From NCBI GenBank assembly GCA_002749535.1, contig MZZL01000409.1, positions 2,620,160 to 2,684,159 on the forward strand: a DNA stretch of 64,000 nt, written 5' to 3'. The notes beneath the pieces are model-generated. The model saw only the letters and a list, made by a program, of their open reading frames with translations, was not told the DNA's origin and did no database searches. Below are positions 35,878-47,636 of the stretch, in pieces (position 1 is the first letter of the stretch; every line of letters begins with the position of its first letter). Origin of the DNA: Apophysomyces variabilis (lineage: Eukaryota; Mucoromycota; Mucoromycetes; Mucorales; Mucoraceae). The position numbers were made by a program, and so were the translations under genes.

Positions 35878-36404
35878 CAAATACCTACCCATCTTTTCCC
35901 CTTAGCATTGAATCCCCATCGGTGATTAGAAAACAAGTTAAAAGACATGACACTGTGTAATATGATCTAGCATTCTTTCATTCGTATGGGTATCTTAGAG
36001 AACGATACCAATCTCCTTTCCGTCAAGCGCTTTTCATAATAGATGTTGTGCATGGATAAATAGATTCAATCCCATTCTATGCTAGCATCCGCTATCAGCA
36101 ATATTGTGATATAGTTGACATGAGCTTATCCGGCCGTATCATTGCTCTTCTTAAGGCGAGATATACACGGCTCTACAATGCAATTACCCGGCCATGTATC
36201 GAAACTAAAGCAAAAAACCGATTGTAAACTTTGGTTGCTTCTTTAGTTCCATTGTCCGATGAAGAAGGCATCGGAAACATAGCCAGGCATAAACGAGCCT
36301 TTAAAGAAAGAAAGATCGCTGCGAGGAATGCAAAGATAGAGTATATGTGGTTGTTATATGTACAGATTAAAGGAAGATTCACTAGCAATAAGCAATATAC
36401 AAGT
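35878..36404. other. Intergenic region between convergent genes
   Basis: 3' flanks of the ceruloplasmin-like gene (plus) and the phosphatase-like gene (minus). No exon recognised; the overlapping open frames at 36173 and 36231 lack motifs. Confidence 0.6.
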
Positions 36405-37782
36405 TTAACCATGCAAACCTTCCAGGGCCAGGGCCTCCAAGGTACGACTGATAGGTTCGTCTAAAAACCGCGCCTTCCCTTCATCGTAATCATCATGATC
36501 CATCTCCTCAAAAATATGATCATCATCATGACCATCTTCACCTCTATAAAACCGTGAATTTCGGCCGAACTCAACCTGATCCAACCCATCGATCATCACT
36601 CCGTCCGCATCCACGTCAACATCGACTAGATACTGATCTTCCTCCTGATGGGCATCTTGTAGATTCTGCCTACCACTGGTTGAGCTAACCACTGATTGTT
36701 CCATCGATACTTGTGGAGAAGGTACGAAAGAAGCCTCATCTGCACTAGCAACCGAGGATGTTTTGTGCGAACTGGATGCAGTGGTGGCCGGTTGCGATAG
36801 GCTACCACTTCCAGATCCTACGGAAAAGTGGGATACGGACCGATTCCTCAGCGTTCCATGAGACGTGGCTGTCGATGCATCAAAGAGGTTGTCCAGCAAA
36901 TCTATGCAACAGTGTACAAGTTCAGCAATCCAGCAGTTCTCTCTTTGTTTTTCTCGATATCGGGGATAGCTTACCGTTTTTGCGTTTCTTATAGTAATCT
37001 TCCTTTTCTTTTTCCTTGCGCTCCTTTAGATCCTTTAATTCCCGTTCTTCTTCGGTCATCATCTCGGGATTTAGAAACTTCAATCGAAGACATGAATGTT
37101 TTCGGAAATACACCTGGCCACCCCATAACCATTTCGGCAACACGGATGGGATGATTATCTCGAAATTTTTAAAGTTCTCGATAAATTCAAACTCTTCTGA
37201 AGCAATTACGTTCGTATGTAAATGCCTTGAAGCGACTGTTATTGAAGGTCGCAAGGAAAAGAAAAGAATTTACCTTGAGAATTCACTCATCGCACTGGAT
37301 GTGCTCCACATTTGGAGTTTCCGTAAACAGGCTACCACTAAACCCGTTACATCGGCGCCGTCTAAACAATGGAGATACAATGGATGATTTGCTGGGTCAA
37401 TGATAATCTACAAGAGATATTCAGTGTTCTGGCTTTGTTTTTCTTCAAGCGTTGCTTTTCATTTACTTGTAGCGCCATTAATGTTTTGTTGTAACTCAGT
37501 GGGATATTGTCTTCCTTCATCTTGTCCACAGTAAGATGGACCATGTTTATGTTCTGTTGTTGACAAAACTCCTGCATCTCTGGAATAAGCTTTTCCGGGA
37601 TCAAGGACAGAATAGTCTTGAGTCGTAATCTGGACGATAGGATAATGCTTAACAGACTATATGAGGAATGCATAAATAGCATACCTCTTCAGAAAGCGCA
37701 TATTGCGAGGTTTGGGGTATCCTCCTCTGAATATATTCTCTTCCACAAGGGCATAACGAAATGGTGGTATGAGATCGGTCAT
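36405..37782 (-). CDS. Atypical dual-specificity phosphatase of the Siw14/Oca family, predicted catalytically dead
   Basis: Exons 37782-37685, 37629-37467, 37407-37274, 37225-36975 and 36901-36405 give 380 residues. The plant-and-fungal atypical phosphatase fold occupies the first 150 residues: PFRYALVEENIFRGGYPKPR, LKTILSLIPEK, NMVHLTVDK and PLYLHCLDGADVTGLVVACL. The P-loop should be HC-x5-R; here it reads HCLDGADV, with Val in place of the essential Arg. Similar losses occur in yeast Oca4-like members, which act with Oca1/Siw14 in inositol pyrophosphate and stress signalling. A basic helix (ERELKDLKERKEKEKEDYYK) and a Ser-rich then acidic tail follow. The start is set at the ATG before PPFRYAL. 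A 3' splice-like site just upstream may mark a 5' UTR intron. Confidence 0.82.
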
Positions 37783-40151
37783 CGCTTGGAACGAGCCGCT
37801 GCAAAAACGAGAGGAAAGGACAGGAAGGGTCACGAAGATCAAAAAAGCGGACTTGTCCCAAAAATGCTGAAGTCACTTTCTTCCACGGCTGATGTGAAAA
37901 TACAGCAATAGAGTCATTAACTGCTTATTGCGTTAATAGAGGAATGGGATTTGAATCGACTGGGAATGATATGGGTTAAGGAGAATTGTGAGAACAGTAC
38001 TTGCTAAGGATAATAGCTTTTACTAACCCAGATGATGGGTATAACAAAATCTTTTCGCAAGGTGGAAAGACAAGTCGTCAGAAAAATGTGATCTAAAAGT
38101 ATTGAATTTACCATCCAAGACGTGTCTATCCGAATCACTGCTATCATAAGGTAACAGGAAACCACATTTATAGTGGTGATGTTAAGAAATAAACTACTGT
38201 GGTCGACAAAACTATGCAGGGCTCTCAAAGACTCGGCCACACCGAGTCAGCAATACGATGCATCGATTTAGCCGAGTTGACATCTCTTTGCTACAATATA
38301 TAACAGTTTTTGCATACTGATACACGGTGGTGTGAAACATCATTGGCTGTATTGATCTTGTTCAAGTCTCTTCTCAAGCATACATGACAAACCTGGATAT
38401 ACCGCTCCATTAACGCAAACATAAAATAAGATGCACTAACCTGTGAAGTATAGAACTCATTTATAGTTACAGAGATCAGCTCCGTACGTCGTTCATTTCT
38501 TTTGAGTAGCTTTCATAACTTATTGACCATCGCAGCTTTTTTCCCCTTCCTTGAAACGTACGCTTTTCCTCCAAACATTCCCGCTCCCCACATAATCAAT
38601 GGCATTTTTTCCATCGTTCGAAAAGGAGATAGATGCTAGTTTCGTGTCTATGGATGTGGTTTACCCAGAGTGGATCTCAGAGTTGATTTTGCCGGATTGA
38701 AATAGGAAGCTTTGGTCATTATTTAAGTCTGCACCTATACCAGTAGACAATTAGCAGAGGAGTAATATCACCAAAGAGATGATTACGAATCCATTCCTGA
38801 CTTGGTATTCTAATAGAATCTTTAATTTGCATTACGGATTGTGGCCAAAAGCATGTATTCCAGTGTTGTACACCGCGGAACTTTATTGCTTTTTATTTAG
38901 AGCTCCCATCAAACTGGGAATACATGATATCTAAAGCACAACTCGTCTATGAATTTAAAATGTTTGCAATCTTTGCTTGCTGCTTTTCAATGCGGTTCTT
39001 TAGATGTTGAATGACTTGAATGCTTTTTACTTTACTGAATACCGCGACAGCCTAGGTGTTCTGAGCAGACACCTTTCTGAATATTACAACGCTCTTCTTT
39101 GACATGTCTTTCCAAAGATCACCATACTTTCTCAAAATGCACCAGCTTATTCAACATGAAGAGAAGTCTTTAGCGAAATACAGACTTTGTTCCGTACTGG
39201 TACACTTCATCTTTCTTGTCCTGTAAGACTGTGTCACAATGGAAATGCATAAACGAACCGGCTGCTCTGATTCTTTCCAGTATTATAGACCCTTATCAAT
39301 TAAGTGTTCGTTGAACAGATAAGGCTAGAATATCAATGCTATGAAAAACCTCGCGATGAAAAATTTTTAACGACATATTACGTTATTTGACGCAATTCTC
39401 ACTTTGGATATCATCGATGTCTTTCACATGATGGCAAGCAGTTTCCACAATAGTAGTGATAATCTTTTTATAGTTCATCTTCCTTCCCTATGAGAGTCCA
39501 ATGATACAATCCTCAGAACATATTAATTCCTAATATTTTACTGATGCCTCAGTAAGATGAACTACCCAGCTAAAGGAATATTTCTTAAATTAATGAACAT
39601 CCATTAATATTTACTTGCATCGACGGACTAAAACGCTAGCCATTGTGTACATTCTATTCCAATATTTTTCGCAAATAGAGCAGTAAGACGAGACCTCATA
39701 AACTCAGGAGGATGAGCTCCCGTTATGCCATGTAGTCAAATATTTCGTGCAAAAGGTCAGAGAACGCAAAATCCGTTCAGAAACAGCGCGAAAGTACGTT
39801 GTACCTGACGCAAATTTCCTTGAATAGAGCTATTACTATTATCTGATCCTCACAGGTATTCGCTGTTGTCCATAACAAAATGTTCTTTTACCTCTTTAAC
39901 AAAAAAAAAGTAGCCGATAGTATGAATCAAGCCACGCTAAGATATTATAAATAGGGCTGGTCAGATACTGTATGATCAAAGGATGTATATATAATTTGGG
40001 TTGAATCTTTTGGGACAAGGCCCTTTTTGGACGCATGACGTTTTTCCGGACAGCTATTTGTAGAAGAGAAGTGTGGGGTGCACAGGGTTGAACGAGCAGA
40101 ATGGAGAGAAAGAAAGGTAGAGAAACAGAAAAAGAGAGTATACAAGTTATG
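37783..40151. other. Gene-free AT-rich intergenic region
   Basis: About 2.4 kb. The first 150 bp are the phosphatase-like gene's 5' flank and the last 150 bp the 3' flank of the methyltransferase gene. Between them the sequence is AT-rich with stops in all frames, and nothing recognisable is seen. Confidence 0.6.
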
Positions 40152-41283
40152 TTACAGTTCATTACCAATGGTTACCCAGTAGTCTCGTAGATTATTTTTT
40201 CGGCCAAAGATCTCCAGATATTTACCTATACAAGTTGATATGATTCAATACCGTCTAATCTTTCATTTCCTCTTTGCAATTACATACCATCCGGTACAAG
40301 TTCTTCAATTAATTCGTACAGTTCTTCAGGTTTCTGACTCTGACCTCGTCGTTCCGAAAAGATAACGTCGGAACCTACGGAATGACGACAATTGGGTGGA
40401 TCCTCGCCCTTTTTGCCTACTAGACAGGTTTCCTTGGCGTGTTGCAAGTAATAACCATGTCCTTTCGCCATACGACGATTTACTGTTTGCTTAACCCAGG
40501 TAATATCGTCCACGTAACTAACGGTTTCGAATCAATCCAACATTTATCTCCTTCTCACATGTTGACTTCAACTTACGTATAACCCCACCGTTCCATCAAT
40601 TCAAATGCCTTGGCGTACTTGTTATTGATTACCCAAATAAAGATGAACCCATTCTTTTGTAATTTTGGTATAGGGATTTCTTCGATGCAAATATCAGGCA
40701 GTTGTTGATACGCAATAGCCACCTGGTTTGTTTTGAAACCCGGTTAGATCTGTATACAACGTCAAAAGAGCATTCTACTAGAACATACACCACGAGTAGG
40801 CGCATGCGTAGCAAGTTGCCATGGTGGATCGGCCACAATGACATCGAATTGCACTTCAGCAGCTAACGACTAATAAAAGCCATATTAGCATTTCAATTTC
40901 CTGATGTCGGCAACACTGTCTGACACACTTACGTCCCAGTCGAAGTTCATCACGTTGGCTTTAATAGGCACACACCATTCGGGAGCTTCGAATTCTTCCA
41001 AGTCTGTTCAGAGGGGCGGGCAACATGCGAAACTTTAAGTAAAGAATGAATATGCCTGAGGTCATTTACCCTGTTCATCAAGCTCTTCATCACCATTATC
41101 TTGTTTGTTGCCAATTTTTTCTTCTAAGGTCGCGATTTCTGATTGCAAGGCATCGATCTGCAGTTGCAATTCGATTTCCCGTTGCAATAATGCTTTGAGA
41201 GTTCCGTCCGTAACCACGCTATCGTCCATCTCATCGCGATCAAAAGCCGATCCAGAGGATGGTGTAGTTTCTCTCGACGACAT
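40152..41283 (-). CDS. MTA1-like (AMT1) N6-adenine DNA methyltransferase, MT-A70 family
   Basis: Exons 41283-41070, 41003-40933, 40869-40789, 40722-40577, 40517-40288 and 40225-40152 give 271 residues. The N terminus is a predicted coiled coil (LKALLQREIELQLQIDALQS). The MT-A70 domain has the catalytic DPPW in FDVIVADPPWQLATHA, GFIFIWVINNKYAKAFELME, and ITWVKQTVNRRMAKGHGYYL followed by QHAKETCLVGKKG. Near the C terminus are SDVIFSERRGQSQKPEELYE and LEIFGRKNNLRDYWVTIGNE. The SERRGQSQKPEE and KGHGYYLQHAKE segments resemble ciliate MTA1 (DNA 6mA at ApT) more than METTL3, which reads TGHWLNHGKEHC. Early-diverging fungi carry abundant symmetric 6mA, so DNA is the likely substrate. Partner subunits are not in this window. 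Confidence 0.88.
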
Positions 41284-42660
41284 GTTGTTGGATGAAACAA
41301 GAAGGAAAGAAAACGGAATCGGTCCGGCGCACGACAAGGGGGAAAACAACGACGCGAAAAAACACACTTCGCGTTCGAAAGTCCGCGAGCACCGACAATG
41401 GCCTTCATTGTCACAAGGAACTAACAGACTCTCTCTTCTACTGTGTTATAAACGTCAAATCAAAGTTCAAAAACAAAAGGATCGGTTCGTAGGGTAAGTC
41501 ATATATAGCAGACAGGTACTGTGGCAGGGAAACAAGTCGTAGGGAAACGGTCGGATCCGGCCGAATACAGCACGTTCTCCGTGTTGGGCTAGTGTTCCAA
41601 GGTTCACGGTATGTTATGCCTATTGTCTTAATGAAGATAGTCTATGTTAAATAAGATGAATAAACTGATCAATAGGTAGGAATTAGATCGTTTCTTGTTC
41701 GTCATCATTTGTTAGGGTTTGTGGCTAATGCATACTTATCTATAACGGAGACAACAAGCGATTCGTCACTAACAGTAGTCAAACAAGGATGAATAACGAT
41801 TCTCCCTATTCCTGTCTAATGCATGATAAATAGATCAGTTACCATCATGAACAGCTAAGATTCTTTCCATTTTTGTATAGAGTAGTACAATGTATCTAAT
41901 TCATTTGCTGCTAGATTAAGTTGCTTACAGTCGATTTAGCTTTCATACGCTTTGGTTAGGGGACAACAATGTGTTATTGGCGGGTAAATGGAGAATTGTA
42001 AAGAAAACTATGTCTCTTTCTAAATTGCTGTTAAAGGAGAGAGGGAAAGACGATGGATTTTTCCGGTTATTCCATACATGTTGACATGTAACATTTTTTA
42101 CATGTTTAAATGAGCGACGTAAGGTAAATGAAAAATTCTTCGTAACCAATCTGTCACCCATGGGCATCGGGAGGGTCGGGAAAAGAAAGGTAACTTGTAA
42201 ACCCATGCCAATAGTAAATAATGGATATTCCCATTGTTACTACCATTATTCAACCAGTCAGTATGAGTAATTCATTGAAAGGGATAATGGTCTAATCAAA
42301 TAAATTTGATTTCCTGCAGGTCTTATTCAATGGATCGATATTGGGAAGAAGAAGAGAAAAAAAAAAGGGGACAGCATGAGGTTAGATCCTATTGACCAAT
42401 AAGGTGAAGAAGACATGGCACGCGATGAGTTTTAAAGGACCGAAGGCAAGAGGGCAAGGAAAAAGGGATTCCCACTATTTTTTGACAGTGCGACTCCGCC
42501 CAACGGAAAAGCTTTTCATTCATTGCCTGCCATCATTCGATATCCTGACTGGTTCATTTATACTTCTTCTTTCTTTTTCATATATATCCCTCTCCCTCCC
42601 TCCCTCTCTCTCTCTCTCTCTCTCTCTTTCCTCTTCTTCTCTTTACCTTTATCTCTTCCA
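41284..42660. other. Divergent intergenic region with a CT microsatellite
   Basis: Upstream region shared by the methyltransferase (minus) and the Pho80-like cyclin (plus). No exon. A (CT)n run at about 42594-42630 lies just before the cyclin start. Confidence 0.6.
42594..42630 (+). repeat. (CT)n microsatellite leader
   Basis: CCCT units followed by a pure CT run ending about 30 bp before the Pho80-like start at 42661. Confidence 0.8.
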
Positions 42661-43512
42661 ATGACTCGATTGAATATCCTCGAATTCCCCGTATCCGTGA
42701 CGATCAAAATTGTGGCCAACTTGCTAAACACTATCCTCAACGCCAATGACCGAATACCCAATCAACATATCAGCCATTTTCATTCAAGAGCCGTACCTGA
42801 TATCTCCATCGAAGCATATTTAACAAGAATTCAAAAGTTCACCCCCTTCGCAAACGAAGTGTTGCTCAGTCTATTGGTTTATTTCGACCGAATAGCAAAG
42901 CAAGACAAACATTTCACCATCTGCTCACTCAACATTCACCGATTGCTCATCACAAGGTACAATACAATACACCTCGTTACACTCTTCATCTTCCTTATAC
43001 TGGTTCTAACTATCCGCTTTTCTATACAGTATCGTTGTTGCATCTAAATTTACTTCAGACGTCTATTATGCCAACACACGATATGCCAAGGTAAAAGAAA
43101 AGACAATCAATGACATCGTCGTTCATGTAACACGAATTCATTAATCGTGACATTTTAGGTTGGAGGTATCGCCTTACACGAATTAAACAAGCTTGAGATG
43201 GAGTTTTTATTTCTGTGCAACTTCAGATTGTTAATCCCACTCGAAGACCTATACGATTACGGGAATCAGCTACTGACACATTCACTGACGCAATCTACCC
43301 TGGTTGAACAGATCGCCAATATGACACCTGTTCAAACTACACCCATTGTCGCCTCTAGACCAGTGCGTCATCCACAAGTAGGCCCCCTCACTCCACCTTA
43401 TGATGCCCCGGTGAAAAAGCAACAACAACATCACCATCAACATCATCGGCCTGCCAGAACTCATCCCTACGCAAGAATAAAAGTAGGAGCTCTGTTGTCA
43501 CCGCCTGAATGA
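42661..43512 (+). CDS. Pho80-like cyclin (PREG/PHO80 family)
   Basis: Cyclin partner of a Pho85-class kinase, typically in phosphate signalling. Exons 42661-42956, 43030-43090 and 43159-43512 give 236 residues. The cyclin box includes ISIEAYLTRIQKFTPFANEV, LLSLLVYFDRIAKQ, NIHRLLITSIVVASKFTSDV, YYANTRYAKVGGIALHELNK and LEMEFLFLCNFRLLI. The YANTRYAKVGG and LNxLE-x-EFL motifs are diagnostic of the Pho80 group. The tail is His/Gln-rich and short. The start is the first ATG after the CT-rich leader; upstream in-frame codons would translate the microsatellite. It may act together with the SPX transporter of this window, but no linkage beyond coresidence is shown. Confidence 0.92.
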
Positions 43513-44786
43513 TATTATTTACGATCTGATCATTTCCCTTTCTCCTCCTTCTCCCTTTCTTCCCTAATCGAACCCCCTCTAAGAAAAAGCATCTAATTTC
43601 CTGTACATAAGTAATGTTTCTTTTGTTCCCTTGTCTTCAACTTGTTTTCTTCTCTGATATTGCTTTGCATTTGGCATACGAACATACTCGCACAAAAATT
43701 TATAAAAGCATAGTATACATATACATATAGCGAATCGATTGGCATGTTGAAAGAATTTGTACAATAAGGATTGTCGATGTACAAAGGTTTGAAAGCAAGA
43801 CCCGATGGAACTTTTATTGTTTCTTACCAAGGAGAAACAGGAGGTCGAGTAGACGACCAAAGATGGTGACACACCTGCCTCTGGAAAAACCTTCCTTGAA
43901 TCACGAAGGAATGTACTAATGGACCGGCTTCGATTTTACCCATTGTATGCTAACACATGCATATTTGACACCTTGTAAACGGAGCAATCTGTCTTTGAAA
44001 CTGCCCAGTAACCAAGGAAAGTGCTCCGGTTGGATAACTGGATATCCACGTGCTGACAATCCGGATCACAGATTTGCGATCAAAGTACAAGCAGAGCGAA
44101 AACCGTAAAAGCGAACACATGGATTGGAAGGGATATTACGACGGAGGCTAAGAAACAAAGCTTGCTCAGTTGTTACATAGACTTTCATGGGCCAAAGATA
44201 TTTTTCGGTCACCAGCAGAAGCAAAATTTCAAAGAAAATAATCCCTTTGCGAGAACTTCAATAGCACATCGACTACGATGAGCTAATCAGCACAAACATC
44301 GAAACACTGGTAGCATCGGTCCAGGATTAAGGATCTATAACCTGTGTATACTCCCGTCAGGGACGCCTTGAGAAAGAAGGTTGTCAGACTCTATGCAAAC
44401 TCTGTATCGTTCAAAGAGGACAGCTTTACATGTTTTTCTTATTTCCACATTCATCACGGCATATGAAAACCGTAGATGAGTACTCTTTTCTTTCCCGTCA
44501 CCTTTTATCAGAATTCCTATCACTAGTCTATCTATCTGCATTATCATGGTTAGACCTAATTCAATCCAAAAAGCATCCTTTGCAAGTACTGAGTGGAAGA
44601 AGTACACAGAAAATGGTTCATGATCGATGATATTATTATACATGGACTCAAATATTGGCCTTGTCACTGATTGCATTTCGTTGTTCATTTTGGCATCGAA
44701 ATTGTGTACTCATATTTACGTCGCAAGATGGATACAAGAAAATATAAACTTTAATGACATGATATATTTTTGCTTATATTTATTTG
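43513..44786. other. Intergenic region between convergent genes
   Basis: 3' flank of the Pho80-like cyclin and of the small membrane protein gene. A minus-strand frame at 44335-44688 is open for 117 codons, but has no motif or splice partner and is not called. Confidence 0.5.
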
Positions 44787-45208
44787 TTATTCTGCTAATA
44801 ATTGTTGCGGGACCTTATCCTTGGGAGCATGTACACGGACCAAGTGTTCGACCATAGCTCCAGGTGCAGCCTTCATATTGGAGAAAAATGTATCAAGTGA
44901 ATGTTGTAATTCTTTTTTTTCTTTTCCATCTCTTTCAAGTTCCTTACCAGCGTTTCTGCTCCGGGATCACCATATTTATAGAACTTATACTTATACATGG
45001 TTCCGGTATCTTCATCTGAGGACCATGGGTAGCCATTTGGAGTCAAGCGAACCCATTTGCTACTATCCACTGTAGTGGTTTTTTGACCAGCAACAAAACC
45101 TGCTGCACCAAAGATGACACTCACAGTGGCAATGAGAGGGAATATTTCGGGGTCAATAGCCAAAAACTGGTAAAGCGATCTTCGCGTAGGTGCTAAAAAT
45201 CCTGACAT
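44787..45208 (-). CDS. Small single-pass membrane protein, possibly mitochondrial B12D/NDUFA4-like
   Basis: Two exons, 45208-44948 and 44870-44787, encode 114 residues. The N terminus is basic and amphipathic (MSGFLAPTRRSLYQFLAIDP), followed by one membrane segment (EIFPLIATVSVIFGAAGFVA) and a hydrophilic tail with YKYKFYKYGDPGAETL and VRVHAPKDKVPQQLLAE. The x-P-E-[IV]-[YF]-PL start of the helix and the small size recall the B12D/MLRQ family of respiratory-chain accessory subunits, but the match is short and I am not certain. Exon 2 is preferred over reading through, because read-through yields a lysine-rich tail and the donor is CTG|GTAAGG. Confidence 0.65.
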
Positions 45209-45330
45209 AGTATACTTTTGTGTTTGCTTTTTATTTTTCGTTTTTACTCATCCAGGGTTTGTTTATATATAATTAAACAATTTGAAACAAACTGATTTCA
45301 GATCTATTTATGCAGATTGTTGTGTCAGCC

Positions 45331-46316
45331 CTATGGTTGGTCTCTTTCTATTGGCTTGGTTTTTAGTAAGAGGTGACTTTGCATTGGCAAAGATTGATAT
45401 GGAACGTCAGGAGAAAGGGACTGTGGTTGAAGGCATGGTGAATATTGCGAGTGGATGGCTGAGATTGGCTTGCTTCTATAAGTGCCATAGCGCGGGGATG
45501 CTTTTCTGACAACGGGCGACGGTTCCTTTCCCGGTGATGGCTGATGGTGAGCTGGACGAAGAGCAAAGGGCTGTGGGTGCGGTTCCGTCTGTGGTTTGTA
45601 CGCATGGATGGCACGTCTAGACCGGCCACAGAAAGAAGCAGCACTGTAGCACATCACTCCGAAGAAAAGTGACACAACAGCGCCGATCGTAAACCACATG
45701 GCGTTCCCAGCATGACCACGCCAGCTTAAGTCGGTCTGACCAATGGCTCGTATACCTCCGAGTGTCACTACCAAAGCCAAGACTAGACTGGCCAACATGA
45801 TCCCGAAATTCAAAAGAACCCCCACCCACAAAATCCATGCGAACCGTCGACGGAAACAACAGGCCACCCAGCTGATAAGCCATAGAATCAAACTGAGGCC
45901 GCATCCAACAAAATACAAGATAAACAACGCTAGAAACAAGTTATTAATTAATCGGCTGGACGCCCAACCGGGGACCAGACGCTGGATTCCGGGCGTCCTG
46001 GTCCAGTTGTAGGCAGGCTGAGGTCTACTGCATGTTCGGACTTGAACAAGATCGCCTTCGCAATAGTTCCTAACGTCCATCGCCAAAAACAGAAATAACA
46101 AGATTCAATAAGGGATATTGTTTTGAAGACCCGTGTCTTTCCTTACCATAGACCGAAATTATAAGCCAAATTAGCTTGACGGTTATAAGCCTGACCAAGG
46201 TACAGAATGGTTAAAAGAGGACGGATATATAGTTGGCCGAGGAGAACGAGTAATTCCAGAATAAAGGCGGCAAACACAAAAAACGAACCAAGGATGGCAA
46301 AACACAAAGAGAACAT
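45331..46316 (-). CDS. SUR7/PalI-family four-helix membrane protein
   Basis: Exons 46316-46147 and 46069-45331 give 302 residues. Topology is four membrane segments: FAILGSFFVFAAFILELLVL near the N terminus, then an extracellular loop with NYCEGDLVQ and a Cys pair, LFLALFILYFVGCGLSLILW, GVLLNFGIMLASLVLALVVT, and WFTIGAVVSLFFGVMCY. The WNYCE motif directly after the first helix is typical of SUR7/PalI (Rim9) proteins, which act in eisosomes, the cell cortex or ambient-pH sensing. The cytoplasmic tail is Pro/Ser-rich. The subgroup (Sur7, Fmp45 or Rim9) is not resolved. The gene ends 122 bp upstream of the small membrane protein gene on the same strand. Confidence 0.82.
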
Positions 46317-47018
46317 AAAAAAGAAGTGTATTTTCTTTGACCGAAACCCATCACAACTTAATGAATAATCTGTTTTATTCTTGAACCTCTAAACCCCACC
46401 CCCCCTTTTGTTTGGGCGACAAGGCCAATCATGCGTTGTTTTGAAAAACAGGATGGGTTGAGATGACATAGATAATGTGTTTCCTGTATGTCATTGCGTA
46501 TAGGGGAGAAGAATGTATTTCCCAAAGTTGAGTGGTGAAACTTAGGCTATACTAACATGCCGTATTTTCCTGCGCCACTCAGTAAAAAGCGGCAAATTAT
46601 TTTAAAATCTACCAAGCACCGATTAATTCTTGTCATGACAAGGCAAAGGGATCGGTAGGACTGATGGAAAAGGAGGTGATAATGTATGAGTGGTGTTATG
46701 ATAGCTATGTTCTATCGAGACGGGAGTGCCGCACACAGTATGTCATTATTGCATCTTCCCTGTTGGCACATGGAAAGCAGTTAGAGTGCTTTATCAGATA
46801 CTGAGGACGATTACAGCAGTAAATACCAACTCGACGAGTGGATTGGGCCTTTGCGCCCCGTAGATGTCAAGGTATGTAACTGGTGAGTTCAGATTCCGAT
46901 GAAATAACTCACGTGATTTTTCTGCTATTGGTAGGGCCATCTTTTCAGCACTAAAAAGAAGAAAAAGTCAGGGCAGTTTTCTGTTTCATCCTTTTCTTAT
47001 TTTTTTAGGTGTTGACAG
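46317..47018. other. Divergent intergenic region
   Basis: Between the SUR7/PalI gene (minus) and the low-complexity gene (plus). A C-rich stretch lies at 46396-46405. No exon recognised. Confidence 0.6.
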
Positions 47019-47636
47019 ATGGCCATATTTTCTCAACTTGCCTCTCGCCTTAGCCTTACCCGCAAGAAGAAACCACAAACAACAACTGAAAACCAACAAC
47101 AACAACAAGAAGAAGAAGAAGAAGAGGTTAACCAGACACCACCAACGGATTCAGATCCTTCGGCAGACTCATCTCAGGCCGACCATGCCTCGACTGTGCA
47201 CGAACACCCTCCTACTGCCTCTTCATCTCCTTCTTCACCTTCCTCTTCTCATCCACCAGTGACTGATACTACCAACACCACGCTTGATCTCGACCACCTT
47301 GAGTTTGACGCATCCCGCGACTTCGCTCATACTTTTGGAACGGAATGGACAACCGTCAAGAAAGACAACCTTACATTCCCCGCTTTTGATTACCTCCTGA
47401 ACCCTCCGCCACCCGCAAAACCACCTTCAACGAAATCCTCCCTTTCCCGTCGGCTCGGGTCCGCCTTACGAGCATTTCCCCGAAAAGAACTCAGCGGAAC
47501 TACAACAACTGCACCTATAGCTGGCACAGGAACGCTTAGACGCCATCGTCTGTCTCTTTACAGACCAAAATCTACTATGCTTCTTAAGAAATCTCGATCC
47601 ACACCTAATTTTGCAAAAATGACAGCATCGTCTTAA
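47019..47636 (+). CDS. Low-complexity basic protein of unknown function
   Basis: Single exon, 205 residues, not recognised. Composition in order: a short N-terminal helix (MAIFSQLASRLSLTRKKK), a Gln then Glu run, and a Ser/Pro/Thr-rich segment. The middle is more conserved-looking: DHLEFDASRDFAHTFGTEW, then VKKDNLTFPAFDYLLNPPPP. The C terminus is strongly basic (SRRLGSALRAFPRK, LRRHRLSLYRPKS, LKKSRSTPNFAK) and could be a nuclear or membrane-binding tail. RxxS motifs such as RSTPNF suggest phosphorylation. No signal peptide or membrane segment. Called because it is the only long frame here and starts after a T-rich leader with TTAG just before the ATG. Confidence 0.6.
   Translation: MAIFSQLASRLSLTRKKKPQTTTENQQQQQEEEEEEVNQTPPTDSDPSADSSQADHASTVHEHPPTASSSPSSPSSSHPPVTDTTNTTLDLDHLEFDASRDFAHTFGTEWTTVKKDNLTFPAFDYLLNPPPPAKPPSTKSSLSRRLGSALRAFPRKELSGTTTTAPIAGTGTLRRHRLSLYRPKSTMLLKKSRSTPNFAKMTASS

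Noticed and set aside
44335..44688. 117-codon minus-strand frame
   Set aside because: AT-rich, no motif and no splice partner; left as unassigned.
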